From Fulvia fulva (lineage: Eukaryota; Ascomycota; Dothideomycetes; Mycosphaerellales; Mycosphaerellaceae), in NCBI RefSeq assembly GCF_020509005.1, contig NC_063016.1:3596001-3660000 (forward strand): a stretch of 64,000 nt of DNA, given 5' to 3'. The position numbers and the translations under genes were made by a program. The notes under the pieces were generated by a model. That model had not been told where the DNA came from and did not search any database. It was given only the letters and a program-made list of their open reading frames with translations. This document shows, piece by piece, positions 10,310 to 21,149 of the stretch. Each line of letters starts with the position of its first letter. Position 1 is the first letter of the stretch.

Positions 10310-13300
10310 TAAGGATCAATATAGTATAGCTAGACCTATACGACGAGACGGGTAAGGACTACGCTTATAAACCGTTCGTTACGAATATAAATATCGGCTT
10401 AAAGAAACTCTCTTCTTCCAATCTCACTCTTATAGACACTAGCGTACTAGGCGAGTCTTTTATAGACTATAAACTCGCGACCTCTCTTAACCTCGGAGGC
10501 AAGCGTATATCGATCACTAGCTTCCTTACGTCCCTACCGTATTAGAAGTTTATCCTCGGCCTCCCCTAGTTTAGACGACACCGACCTATTATCGACTAGA
10601 CTTCCCTTACTATTAGCTTCCCTCTAGAAGTTCCTCCGGTACCTCCGCCTTCTCCGCCGCCTTAGCGCGGTCCTAAGTATACTAAGATCTTCTAGGTGAA
10701 CGCCGCTGCCTTTACTACTACTACTAAGTAGCCTAAAGCTTAAGTCTTCGCCGCCTCTCTCCGTAATATCGACATCGCCCTCGAGAAGCTTAATAAGAAG
10801 CGTATACCTACCGACCCTACTACGAAGGTCCCTCCTTAGGTATACTATATCCTCTACGTATTCGATACTAAAGCCGTAGACGAGCTACCTCCTTATCGCC
10901 CTTACGACTATAAGATTAAGCTAGAAGAAGGTGTAGAGATACCGTTCGGACCGCTATATTCTATATCCCGAGAAGAGCTTATTGTCCTTAAGAGATACCT
11001 CGAAGAGAACCTAAAGAAGGGGTTTATTCGAGCGAGCCGTTCTAGCGCTAGTAGTCCCGTTATGTTCGTTAAGAAGCCTAGCGGTAGTCTACGCTTCTAC
11101 GTAGACTACCGAGGCTTAAACGCTATTATAAAGAAGAACCGCTACCTAATACCGTTGATTTAGGAGACGCTCGAGCGCCTCTCTAAGGCCAAGTACTTCA
11201 CTAAGCTCGATGTCATCGCTACGTTTAACAAGTTACGAATAGTAGAAGGACACGAGTATCTTATAGCCTTCCGTACTCGCTACGGGCTATTTAAGTCGCT
11301 CATTATGCCCTTCGGCGTTTATAACGGGCCTAGTACCTTCTAGAACTTTATTAACGACATCCTTTAGGAGTTCCTCGATTAGTTCTATACTATCTATATC
11401 GACGACATCCTAGTCTATAGCGAGACTAAAGAGGAGTACCGCGAGCACGTCTATAAGGTCCTTTAGAAGCTCGTAGACGCCGGCTTGTAGCTTGACATCG
11501 ACAAGTACGAGTTTAAGAAGACCGAAGTCAAGTTCCTTAGTTTAATAATCACCGTAGACGGTATTAAGATAGACTAAGAGAAGATCGACGCTATCGTCGA
11601 ATAGGATACTCCTACGAACGTTAAGGAGGTCTAGGGTTTTCTAGGCTGTACTAACTTCTACCGCCGCTTTATCTACGCATTTTTAGGCGTAGTACGCCCT
11701 TTAACGAAGCTTACGCGTAAGGGTAAGAAGTTTGCCTAGACCGACGAATGCTAGGAGGCTTTTGACTTGCTTAAAGCGAAGTTTATTAAGAACCCGCTTC
11801 TATAGCACTTCGATTTCGAACTAGAGACCCGTATAGAGACCGACGTATCCGACGGCGTAGTAGGCGGTGTCCTACTATAACGCCGCTCGCCTAAATCCCC
11901 CTAGTTACCTATCGCCTTCCTCTCTAAGAAGATGACCGCTACGGAGTATAACTACGAGATCTACGATAAGGAGCTTCTCGCTATCGTTAAAGCTTTTAAA
12001 GAGTAGCGCCCCGAGCTCGAAGGCTCTACTATACCCGTCTAAGTAAGCTCCGACTATAAGAACCTCGTCTACTTTATAAAGAGTAAGCTACTTAATCGTC
12101 GCTAGGCCCGCTAGAGCGAGTTCCTCTCCCGGTTTAACTTTATGATCTCGTATACGCCCGGTAAGGCCAACTTAATAGCCGACGCCCTTACCCGCCGCCC
12201 TAGTAACTCTCTAGTTAATCGAAGAGGGGGCCGGCAAATCGTAGAGTAACAAGTTATTAAAGAGTATAACCTCTCTTCCGAGCTTCGAGAGTATCTATCG
12301 AACGGCTAGCCTACGCTCGCCGCTTCCTTTACTACTCTCGTACTCGCTCCTACCTACCTTAACGAGAGTAACGATAAATCCGAGCCTAAAGAATACGCCT
12401 CGGACGCTAAGGACTTAAACGACGATAAAGAGGGCTTAGTAACGACCGACGGCTTATCCGAATTAGACTTTAAGGGGTTTAATAATAAGGAGCAGCCCGA
12501 AGGCATTATAGTATAAGTACGAATAGCGTACGATGCCGATATAGACGCCTAAGAGTTAGTTTAGGCCCTTAAATCTAGCGCGAGGACATTCCCGGGCTTC
12601 TCGCTATCCGAGTACGAGCTCTAGGAAGGTGTCGTCTACTTCCGTAAGAAGCTTTACGTACCGTAGCCCAAAGGCTCTAATATCCGAGCTAAGATTCTTC
12701 AAATTATCTACGACTCCGCCTCTAGGGGTCACCTAGGCGTAGCTAAGACCTATAAGCTCCTCGCTAGGTATTACTAGTAGCCGTATTCCTAGAAGGACGT
12801 CCGCCGCTACGTACTAAACTACGCTACTTACCGAAGAGCTAAAGCTAACCGCTACCGTCCCTACGGTCTCTTATACCCTCTCCCGGCTCCTAATCGTCCG
12901 TAGAAGTATATCACTATAGACTTTATTACCGATCTTCCTTACGGTAAGACCTTTAGCGGCGTAAAAGTAAAGGCCCTTCTAGTGATCGTAGACCGTTACT
13001 CTAAGGACCGGTACATAATCCCGTACTAGAGTATAACCGTAAAGGAGACTACTCGCTTGTTCTACGAATTCGTCTAGCGCTTTCAAGGCCTCCCGGATAG
13101 TATCACCTCTAATAGAGGCACCTAGTTCATCTCGTACTTCTAGAAGCGTCTATATACTATCCTAGGTATTAAGCATAACCTCTCGACCAGTTTTTAGCTA
13201 TAGACCGACGGCTAGACCGAAATTACGAACGCTATCCTCGAGTAGGTCCTTCGTTACTTCGTCGACTACTACTAGAAGGATTGGCCTTAGTATATCCCTA

Positions 13301-14175
13301 CGGTAGAGTTCGCTACTCGTAACTAGGACTCGGAGACTACTAGCTACTCTCCCTTCTATACTACGAGAGGTTACTACCCTCGTATAGGTATAGAACTAGA
13401 AGAACCTCTCCCGCCTACCGAAGACGTAAACGAGTAAGTAGTAGACGAGTTCGCTACTATACTCTTATAGATCTATAAAGAAGTTCACGACGAGATAGTA
13501 TACGTATAAGCAATCTACGAGGGGTAAGCTAATCGTCGTCGCTAGCTAGCTCCCGACTACTAAGTAGGCGATATAGTCTACCTTAACTCTAAGAACATTA
13601 AGACGGACCGCCCCTCTAAGAAGCTAAACTAGAAGAACCTAGGTCCTTTTAAGATCACCGAGCGTATTAGTTTATACGCCTACCGTCTAGCTCTTCCTAC
13701 GAACATAAAGATCTACGACGTCTTCTATCCCGTACGCCTTCGGCCGTCGGCTAAGGACCTATTCCCGAACTAAAACTAAGACATACTAGGTCCTCCCGAT
13801 AAAGTAGAAGTCGACGAGCCTATTAACCTACCTTCTAACGACTATACCGTCCGTAAGATCCGGGGAATCCGCGTAGAGCCTAACGACGTTAAAGGACTAC
13901 CGCCGATCAAGTATAAAGTCGAATAGTAAGGTTGCCCTAAGTAGGATACCTTATAGGAACCTATCTAATATATCATCTTTAATCGTTAAGCAATCGAAGA
14001 ATACTACGCCCGCGTAGACGGCCTAGAAGTTAATATCGGTAGGCTCTTCGAATCCGAGCTCTTCGACGGGGCTTACTAATAGTATATCGACTATAATATT
14101 AGGCCTAGGCCTAGTACTAAAGCTGAACATCCTCGATATATAGAACTACTACGGCTTCGTAGGAACTTAGCTTTG
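10310..14175 (+). pseudogene. Gypsy-1a pol remnant: PR-RT-RH-IN-chromodomain
   Basis: Degenerate polyprotein. A protease-like block DTSVLGESFIDY lies at about 10435-10470. RT spans about 10950-11560, with [19 protein letters not shown] near 11065-11120, [14 protein letters not shown] near 11300-11340 and the catalytic YIDD at 11395-11406. RNase H follows, with ETDVSDGVVGGVL at about 11835-11875 and [11 protein letters not shown] near 11955-11985. Integrase has a GHLGVAKTY start at about 12728, an ITIDFITDLPYGK block near 12910-12950, TDGQTE-like sequence near 13203, and VGDIVYL near 13565. A chromodomain (PPIKYKVE... then WQG-type sequence) lies at about 13900-13985. Numerous stops sit at expected CAG/CAA/TGG codons. 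Confidence 0.88.
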
Positions 14176-14188
14176 TTCGGGGGGCTAC

Positions 14189-14708
14189 TATTATAGTCTC
14201 CCTATAGAGTATATAGAAGGTAGGGACAGAAGAGCCTTAGAGTACTTAGAAGTCGTTAAGAAGTGACAGTCTAGCTTAGTATATAAGCGCTAAGAATTAT
14301 ATACCCCGTAATATTTACTACGGGACCTAGCCCTCTAAATTCACCCCTCTACTAAACCTTAATAGATTTACTTCGGCTCGTAACTATATGACTTACGGCA
14401 CTCCCGCGAGTACCCGCGACTACGCTAGACCCTAGAAGAAGCACGTAGAAGACTCGGAACGTAGGGCAGGTTAGAATAAGGTTTTGAGTAAAGCTACTAA
14501 GCGCGGCTTCGTACGGGTTAGCCCTATTAATACGGGGACACGCACTCGCGAGGGTCGCGTATAAATATCTAGCCTTCCCTAGGCCTCTCTTGCTTCCTTC
14601 GTCTTTTGTTTTATGTAGTAATTATACTATACCCTTTTGTATCTACACTTCGTACCTACATTCTCGCTTTCACCCTTATATCTTATAGGCTAGGCTCTCG
14701 CCCTAATA
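14189..14708 (+). repeat. 3' LTR of Gypsy-1a (520 bp)
   Basis: Starts TATTATAGTC directly after the polypurine tract, ends CGCCCTAATA and is followed by the target repeat GCGGC. Confidence 0.92.
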
Positions 14709-14816
14709 GCGGCTTAGCGTCCGTATATAACTCTCGCGCCCTCCGCGCCTCCCTTAGATAGAACATCTATTCGACTTATACCTTACCCGACTACGTACTT
14801 ATACCTACTTATAATA

Positions 14817-15729
14817 AGAAGAGACGAATAAGTAAACCTAACCTTAAACGTATCTACCTCCCGGTAGGCCTCGATACCTTAACCGGGCTACTAATAAACT
14901 AGGCTAAATACAAATCTTTAGGGCGCCCTAGCGGCCCTAGGGCTAGCCGGATAGCGGGATATAGGCTTAGGAGATATAGTAGGTTAGTACGGAAATAGAC
15001 CTTACGGGTAACGAATAATACTATACGACGACATTACTATTATATAGTATAACGTAAATAAAAGTAGGGACAAGGTCTAGCGCTACTTTCTGTAAGAGCT
15101 AGACCCGCTACGGTACTACGTTATTACGGTATAGGAACTATAGATCAACCCTTACGTAGGACTCCTAGCTACTTATAATAACCGGAGATACTATACCGTA
15201 ATCGCGGGCGAACGAGGCGTTATCCCGAGGATATATATATATACGTAAGTAAGACTATAGACCTTAAGTCGTAGAAGGTTATACTACCGTAATAGGGTAA
15301 CCTAGGAGACATAACATTAATCTAGATCGATACGATATAAGGCTCTATCTAGATCTATAGCGTTTATAACCCGCTACCGCGGGGTCGGACGAGTAGGGAA
15401 CTAGGAACCCTTGCCTACCTAGAGCGGACCCTAAGCTAAGACACGAAGTAAGTACTCCTCGGCGACTTTAACCTCTACTACCTATAGTAGGGATTCGACT
15501 TCACTCCCCCGTACGCGTTTTTAGGGGGAAAGCTACTAGATATAACCGTACGCTACGGAATAGCCTTAGTAATACTAAAGGGAATAGAGACGTAGAAGGC
15601 CCGTATAAGTATAAGTATAATCGACCTATACTTTCTATTACGAGAAATTAAAGAGAAACTAGTCTAATATAGACCGAACTCCGCGCTAGAGGCCTCCTTA
15701 GACTAGATCCCTATTTAAACGACGCTAGA
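14817..15729 (+). mobile_element. LINE-B copy B2, fragment covering the ORF1 end and ORF2 start, RIP-degraded
   Basis: Plus-strand fragment matching the intact LINE-B from the last ~75 codons of ORF1 to the SDH motif of the ORF2 endonuclease. The ORF1/ORF2 junction lies near 15020-15035. Endonuclease blocks are recognisable: QYNVNKSRDKVQ at about 15050, AVQEPW changed to AVQEL* near 15130, and GDFNL near 15460. The left side is cut by the Gypsy-2 LTR. The right side stops abruptly at about 15729, where similarity to LINE-B ends. Differences from the intact copy are CpA/TpG transitions, and stops are frequent. Confidence 0.85.
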
Positions 15730-15766
15730 TTCCCCGTAGTCGTGGAACTATTACCTCGACTATTAT
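15730..15766. other. Short remnant between LINE-B2 and LINE-A1
   Basis: About 37 bp matching neither LINE. It may be a piece of the gypsy gag sequence (minus strand) that continues at 31351, since CTATTAT occurs at both LINE-A1 edges, but the fit is weak. Confidence 0.3.
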
Positions 15767-15977
15767 ACTCGATTGATTATTACGGGATATCGCTAAATAC
15801 GATATATTCGAAAGCTCTTATTAAGCCTATCCTAACGATCTACGAAGTAGGCCACTACCCCTAGAATTAAGGGAGTTCTACCTTATTTAATTTGGATAGC
15901 TTAAAGTTCTCTTCACCCTATTTCTTTAGCTCTAAACGCCGCGGAGGTGCCTAGCTATATTAGGTAACTCCTAGGTA

Positions 15978-18900
15978 ATAGTAGCCTAGGCTACGGCACT
16001 ACCGGCGCCTACGGCTCTATAGGCAAAGCTCCCCTAAGACAACTAGTAGCGATTTATAGAGGACGTAAAAAGTATAGAAACTAACGATTAGCTCCTATAT
16101 CGGTCTCTATAGGTAATAATCACTTAGCTACGTACGGCGCTTATACTATCGTATTACTAAGAGTAATAAGAAATAAGGACGACGTCCTAGGCGATTAGCA
16201 AGGCCACCCGGAATCAACACCCCTATAGCTAGGTATCGGTCGCGGCATCGATACTAGGCCCCCGCCTAACGCACGATATAGTTACGATCCGTATTGTAGT
16301 AAAGGAAGACTAGGCCGAAGTTGCGAAGCTATCGAACAAGGAGCTCGCCTAACGAATTAACTAACTAGGGGTAGTCGTAGTGAACTAATAGTCTAACGGT
16401 ACTCTATAGATCTATACTAGCTCTACTACTACTAGGAGGTACCTAGAGGTATAGCTATAGTAGGCATCTAAGGTTACGGTATTAGCGAAGGTCTTAACGA
16501 AGCAATTTACGATCCTAGTCTACGATATACCTAAGGAGTTCGACCTAACTAACTAAGGTCACCTACGTACTCTCTAAGAGGACAACCCGGTCACTCTTAA
16601 CTCTCTAATCTAGAAGGCGACTTGGCTCTATAGGAAATAGCTAGAAGGTAAGAAGGCCTCGGCGCTAATAGTATAGCTATAAGACGCGAAAGCGGCGGAT
16701 CTAGCGATAGAACAAGGCCTAATCTAGCAATATAGCCTTAAGATAGTAGAAAAGTACTCCTTATCCTTTCGTATCCTCTAATGCTTTAAATACTAATAGT
16801 ATAGATACTAAACCTATACGTGTATAAACAAGTAGGCCTACTCGAACTATATAGGAGACTATATATCTAGGGACTATATATCGGCTACGAGACGGTACGC
16901 GAACTGTCCGGGGTACTACCTATCGTATAGCGCGGAATGTCTATAGCGGAAACTAGCGAAAAACAAGGCAATTATAAACAGAACCGTCGCCCTAAGATTC
17001 TACGGCGACCGTAAGGCTAGTATATACCGGAACTAGCTAGAGGTAGTCGGGTATAAGCGCCCTAGGGCCGAGAATAATATAAAGAATACGTAACCTAGGG
17101 CGTACGGGAGGCTACGTACTCTACTAGCTACGGCGAGGGAATCTAACTAGGCCCGGCTCTCCTTTAGTATATAGCCGATAGGCGTAGACTAGGACGTATA
17201 AGGTAGTAGGACATAGGACATTATAGAGGAAATGATTATCGATCACGGTAACTAGCCTCGATACGCTTAGTATTATCTAGTATAACGTTAACTATAGCAA
17301 GGATATAGTCTAGAACCATTTACTATACGAGGCGGACCCGTACGTCTACTACGTCCTAGTAATCTAGGAGCTATAGATTAACCCGTACTATAAGAGACTA
17401 ACGACCTATAAGTTACTAGGCTATACGACATGCCTACGAGGCGATAGTAGACCCCGTACGTACTTCTATATTAGTAAGGACATACTAGAATCCGACTAGG
17501 AGGTAGTATACTACGTAGATAAAGAAGGCGGGGGCGATATTACCTCCCTCTACGTAGGTAGTACCTAGATATATAACCTATATATACAACCGCTAGCCTC
17601 GAGGTCTAGCCGCGACCTTAGGGTCTATAGACGCCTAGATAGTACGCTTAAGAGACAAGGGTACTATATCGTAGTAGGAGACTTTAATATATACTACTAT
17701 TCCTAGAAAAGCCTTATATAGCCGTACCCTATAGCCGACGAAGTACTCGACTTAATAGCGAGTAACGTAATTGCCCTTAATACCTCGAAGGACCTAGGTA
17801 CCTAAAAGAGAGGGGGACTCTAAGGCACGATCGACCTCTCCTAGATCCTAGATAGCTACTACTATATAGTAACCTAATATAGGATCGAACATAAACTCGA
17901 GGCGTCGTTAGACTATATACTAGTTAGGACCTCTATTACGATATAGATATAATATATACTAGCGAGAACCCCTAAGCTAAACTAGGGAAAGGCCTACTAG
18001 GCTAATATCTAGGTATACTTCGACGACTCCGAGAGGCTAGTCTAGATCGCGTAGTAGCAATATAATAGTAAAGACGAGATAGACGAGGCAGTCTAAGGGT
18101 TAATAGACGAAATAAGAAAAGCGACCTTACTCTACGTTCCGCTTACCTAACTAACGATATAGTCTAAACTATACTAGACGCTAAAGTATACTACGGTAGT
18201 AAGAGAAGTAAGGAGAGCCCGCCGGGTGTAGACGAGTAGCTATAGCGAGGAGGCCTAGAACGTATATAGGGAGGTATACTAATAGAAGAAAGCTATAATA
18301 CGGAGGGAGAAAGTAGTCGGCTAGAGAGCTATAGTAGAAGAAATCGTCGGTAAGCTAGCGAGGATGTAGAAGCTAGCGAAATAGGCCCGATAGGACCCTA
18401 TATAGGGCCCCTCCTTCTCTATCCTAGCGCTATAATCGCCTAGTAGCCCGGTTAGTAACCTCGAGGCTAAGGCGCGTCTACTAGCTAGTAAGTTCTTCCC
18501 GTCCCTAGTCGAGGCTAATCTAAGCGACATAAATAGCTCTACTCCCCTAGCCCCTAGTATCGCGGTCTAATAGGAGGTGTCCGAGGGAGATGTTACCGCT
18601 ATACTTAGGAAGTTACTAGCGAAGAAAGCCCCGGGGCCGGATAGGATCCTAAACGAACTACTAAAGAAGTGTAGAGATCAACTAGCCCTAGTAGTCGTAG
18701 CGATCTTTAACGCCTACCTATAGACCGGATACTACCTAACGGTATTTAAACAATCGACGATAGTAGTCCTACGTAAGCCGTAAAAGTAAGACTATACGTA
18801 GGTAAAGTCGTACCGCCTAATTACGCTCCTTAATACTCTTAGGAAGGCGCTTAAGAAGCTAGTTATAACGAGACTCTCCGAGGCGGTAGAGGAGTACTCC

Positions 18901-19238
18901 CTACTCCCGGACGCCTAGATAGGTACGCGCCTATAGCGATCGACGCTATCCGCGATAGAACTTATTACCTCTTAGGTAAAGGCTATCTAGTATAAGAATA
19001 GGGACAAGGTAGTATCCTTACTTGGTCTAGACATATTAGGAGCCTTCGACTACGTGTTATACCCGCGGCTACTCTATATCCTAAGGTCGAAAGGACTCCC
19101 TAAGTAGCTCGTTAACTTCGTACGGTCCTACCTCTAAAACTGTAGCACGTCGATCCTAGTCGGTTAGTATAAAAGCCTATTTTAAGTAGTCTATACTAGA
19201 ATCCCGTAAGGCTTAACGCTAGTACCTATCCTATTCCT
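15978..19238 (+). pseudogene. LINE-A1 ORF1 and 5' part of ORF2, broken
   Basis: ORF1 occupies about 15978-17255 and ORF2 starts there and is cut at 19238 by the copia insertion. In ORF1 the three CCHC knuckles survive only in part, because several Cys and His codons have become Tyr. In ORF2 the endonuclease GDFN and RT PGPDRI blocks (about 18640) are still readable between stops. Not translatable. Confidence 0.8.
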
Positions 19239-19473
19239 TATTAAGATATAGCATCTCAAAGGGAGTTAATAATCAGGAAGTGATCTAGTAGCCTAAGGTA
19301 TCTACGATAACTTAGCTTATAGGGAGATACCTTCTCTCCCCTTTAGCTTAGATATATATCTAATATAATCAACACATTAGTTCCTAATATATTGCTATAT
19401 ACTCGTACTATTAGTCAGTTAAAGATTGATCTCTTACTCTACTCCGCTACTATCTACCCGTATCTGTTTAATA
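19239..19473 (+). repeat. 5' LTR of copia Cx (235 bp)
   Basis: Matches 29617-29851. Differences between the two LTRs are C/T or G/A (for example atctacgataac against atccacgatgac), consistent with light RIP rather than age alone. Confidence 0.92.
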
Positions 19474-19485
19474 GATTATAAGCCC
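19474..19485 (+). promoter_or_regulatory. Primer-binding site, initiator-Met half-tRNA type
   Basis: Directly after the 5' LTR stands GATTATAAGCCC. Allowing two G-to-A changes it equals GGTTATGAGCCC, the complement of the anticodon arm (GGGCTCATAACC) of eukaryotic initiator tRNA-Met. Priming by a tRNA-iMet half molecule is known for Drosophila copia and relatives. The sister family has a similar site at 55726-55737 (minus strand). Confidence 0.6.
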
Positions 19486-19849
19486 GGGTTTATATAGGAA
19501 TAAGAGCAACCTATATTAGTATAGGTTACTTAAATCCCTTACTATCGTAGCAGAAAATATCTAGGAATTAGAAGTCTACCCCGTCTATCCTATTAAGGAG
19601 CTTAGTTCGATACTAAGTAATAGGTAACCTAGACAAGGACTCTATACGGCTTACTTAAAGCTAATACCTTGAAGATACTCTATAGGTAGAACTGTATCGA
19701 GATACTATTAAGAAGGACTTTAAGTAAGTCATTTGAAGCTCTACTAGGAGAGACAGACCTATATCCTAGCCCCGAGACCTTATACCGCTCCTTCTTTACT
19801 TTACTAAGTAGGCCTTAGTATCTATACCTACGAACTTTCCTATTCTATA

Positions 19850-21100
19850 CTAGAAGCCTTAGTAGGATCTGAGCCACTACTTTAGAACATATACACCTTG
19901 TTTCATTACATCTAATTTATTATAGATTTATACTAAGAGAAGATAGAGGAGAAGGGAGGCAAAATCCTAATTCTTAGGAGGGACAATTAGAAGAGATGGT
20001 TCAACCTTTAGAGATATAAGATAGAGAGCTAATTAGTATTCTTTATAATTAATGACCTAATAGAAGTGTCTTTTAATAATATTAAGGGCAAGACTCTAAA
20101 ACTCTAAGAAGAGGCTACAACTAAAGAGATCTTTAATACGCTAATATAGACAAGACACAATATAGTATATAACTTCAGTATCCTTAGTAGGATTATAGAA
20201 GAAGATGAATTTGAGCTTAAGGGCTTATATAAATCTAGAAGAGCTACTAAGAAGTAGGTATATCTCTAGAACAAGTATAGCTAGGTACTACTAACCTATA
20301 CATATAAGCTTATAAAGCAATTTGTGACCTTTGAGATAAGTAAAGAGTTCACTATTAGATCTATATAGACACACCTAGTTTCTCTTAGAAAAAGGATTGC
20401 TAATATTAACCTAGAGGGTCAGCATTATAGAAAAGCTAATATAAGGATGACCTAGCTCTTAAGCTCACTACTACCTAACTACTATATAGCTAGGGATACT
20501 ATTATAGCTTAGCTAAAGATAGATTATAAAAGGACCTTAAAGATCCTTAAAGCTTAAGAAGCTAGGTTAGATCCCTCTAAGGCTAAGTATAGTATAGTAG
20601 CCACCTAGGTCAAGCCCTTAGGTCTAGTAAGACCACTCTCCTGCCTTCTCTATAAGAAGGATCATCTGATTAAGGACTGCCCTAGTCTGCCTAAGGCAAG
20701 AAAGGTCCTTAGATCTTATTGCTAACTACTATCTTCCTAGAATATAATATATATTAAGAAGAAGAGAACTCTACTACCTACTTTAAGGAGGATACTAAGA
20801 GAGAAGTCCTCTATAGAAGAACTTAAGAAAATAGTGAAGAAACTTAGCTCTAATATACTGTTACTCTAGAAGAACTAGGCCTAGTCTTATACCTCTAAAG
20901 CAAAGAAGACTAGAAAAGGTTTTTCCGCCTAAGAGTCACGTGACTTATATAGCTCATCCCTAGAGACAATGTCTGATAATGATGAGTATAATAAAGTGGC
21001 TTACTCAACTATAGAAGTCTAAGGCAAGTTCCCCTCGTTAGAGTAGTTACTTAACTACTATACTTCATCCTATATAACTAACTAAAGCTACCTCTTTAGA
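19850..21100 (+). pseudogene. Copia Cx gag remnant with zinc-knuckle-like motif
   Basis: Degenerate gag with in-frame stops. Readable blocks include KWFNL-type sequence near 19990 and a knuckle-like motif near 20642-20680 (C-x2-Y-x3-H-x4-C, where the Tyr is TAT and probably was TGT Cys). A long basic, Lys-rich stretch lies between about 20690 and 20930. It precedes the protease/integrase region of the same element. Confidence 0.6.
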
Positions 21101-21149
21101 TCTATAACTCCCTTAATAAGGAAGAAATAGATCAAAGTGGGAGGTGGGT

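Larger units (their letters stand above)
8521..14708 (+). mobile_element. Gypsy-1a, full-length chromovirus (Ty3/gypsy), RIP-degraded
   Basis: A complete 6188-bp LTR retrotransposon with 520-bp LTRs (8521-9040, 14189-14708) and target duplication GCGGC (8516-8520, 14709-14713). The order is gag with a zinc knuckle, then protease, RT, RNase H, integrase and chromodomain in one direction, ending in a polypurine tract (TTCGGGGGGCTAC, 14177-14188) before the 3' LTR. LTR ends are TGTTA...TAACA, changed in places to TATTA/TAATA. Dense stops at expected CAG/CAA/TGG codons make it non-coding. Gypsy-1b (32585-38772) has exactly the same length and an almost identical interior. Confidence 0.93.
6903..14816 (+). 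repeat. Gypsy-2 3' LTR, split into three pieces by two insertions
   Basis: The LTR starts TGTATTACC right after the G-rich polypurine tract and runs 6903-6959, then 8494-8520, then 14714-14816 (about 187 bp when rejoined, target duplications counted once). The pieces are separated by a small LTR element (6960-8488) and Gypsy-1a (8521-14708). It ends in TATAATA, a likely RIP form of a CA end, and LINE-B sequence begins at the next base. I see no second copy of this LTR in the window, so the boundaries rest on the flanking polypurine tract and on the LINE-B junction. Confidence 0.6.

Noticed and set aside
18321..18530. 69-codon minus-strand frame, repeated at 48774-48983 and 60623-60832
   Set aside because: Antisense shadow of the LINE-A ORF2 region between endonuclease and RT; present in every copy for that reason.
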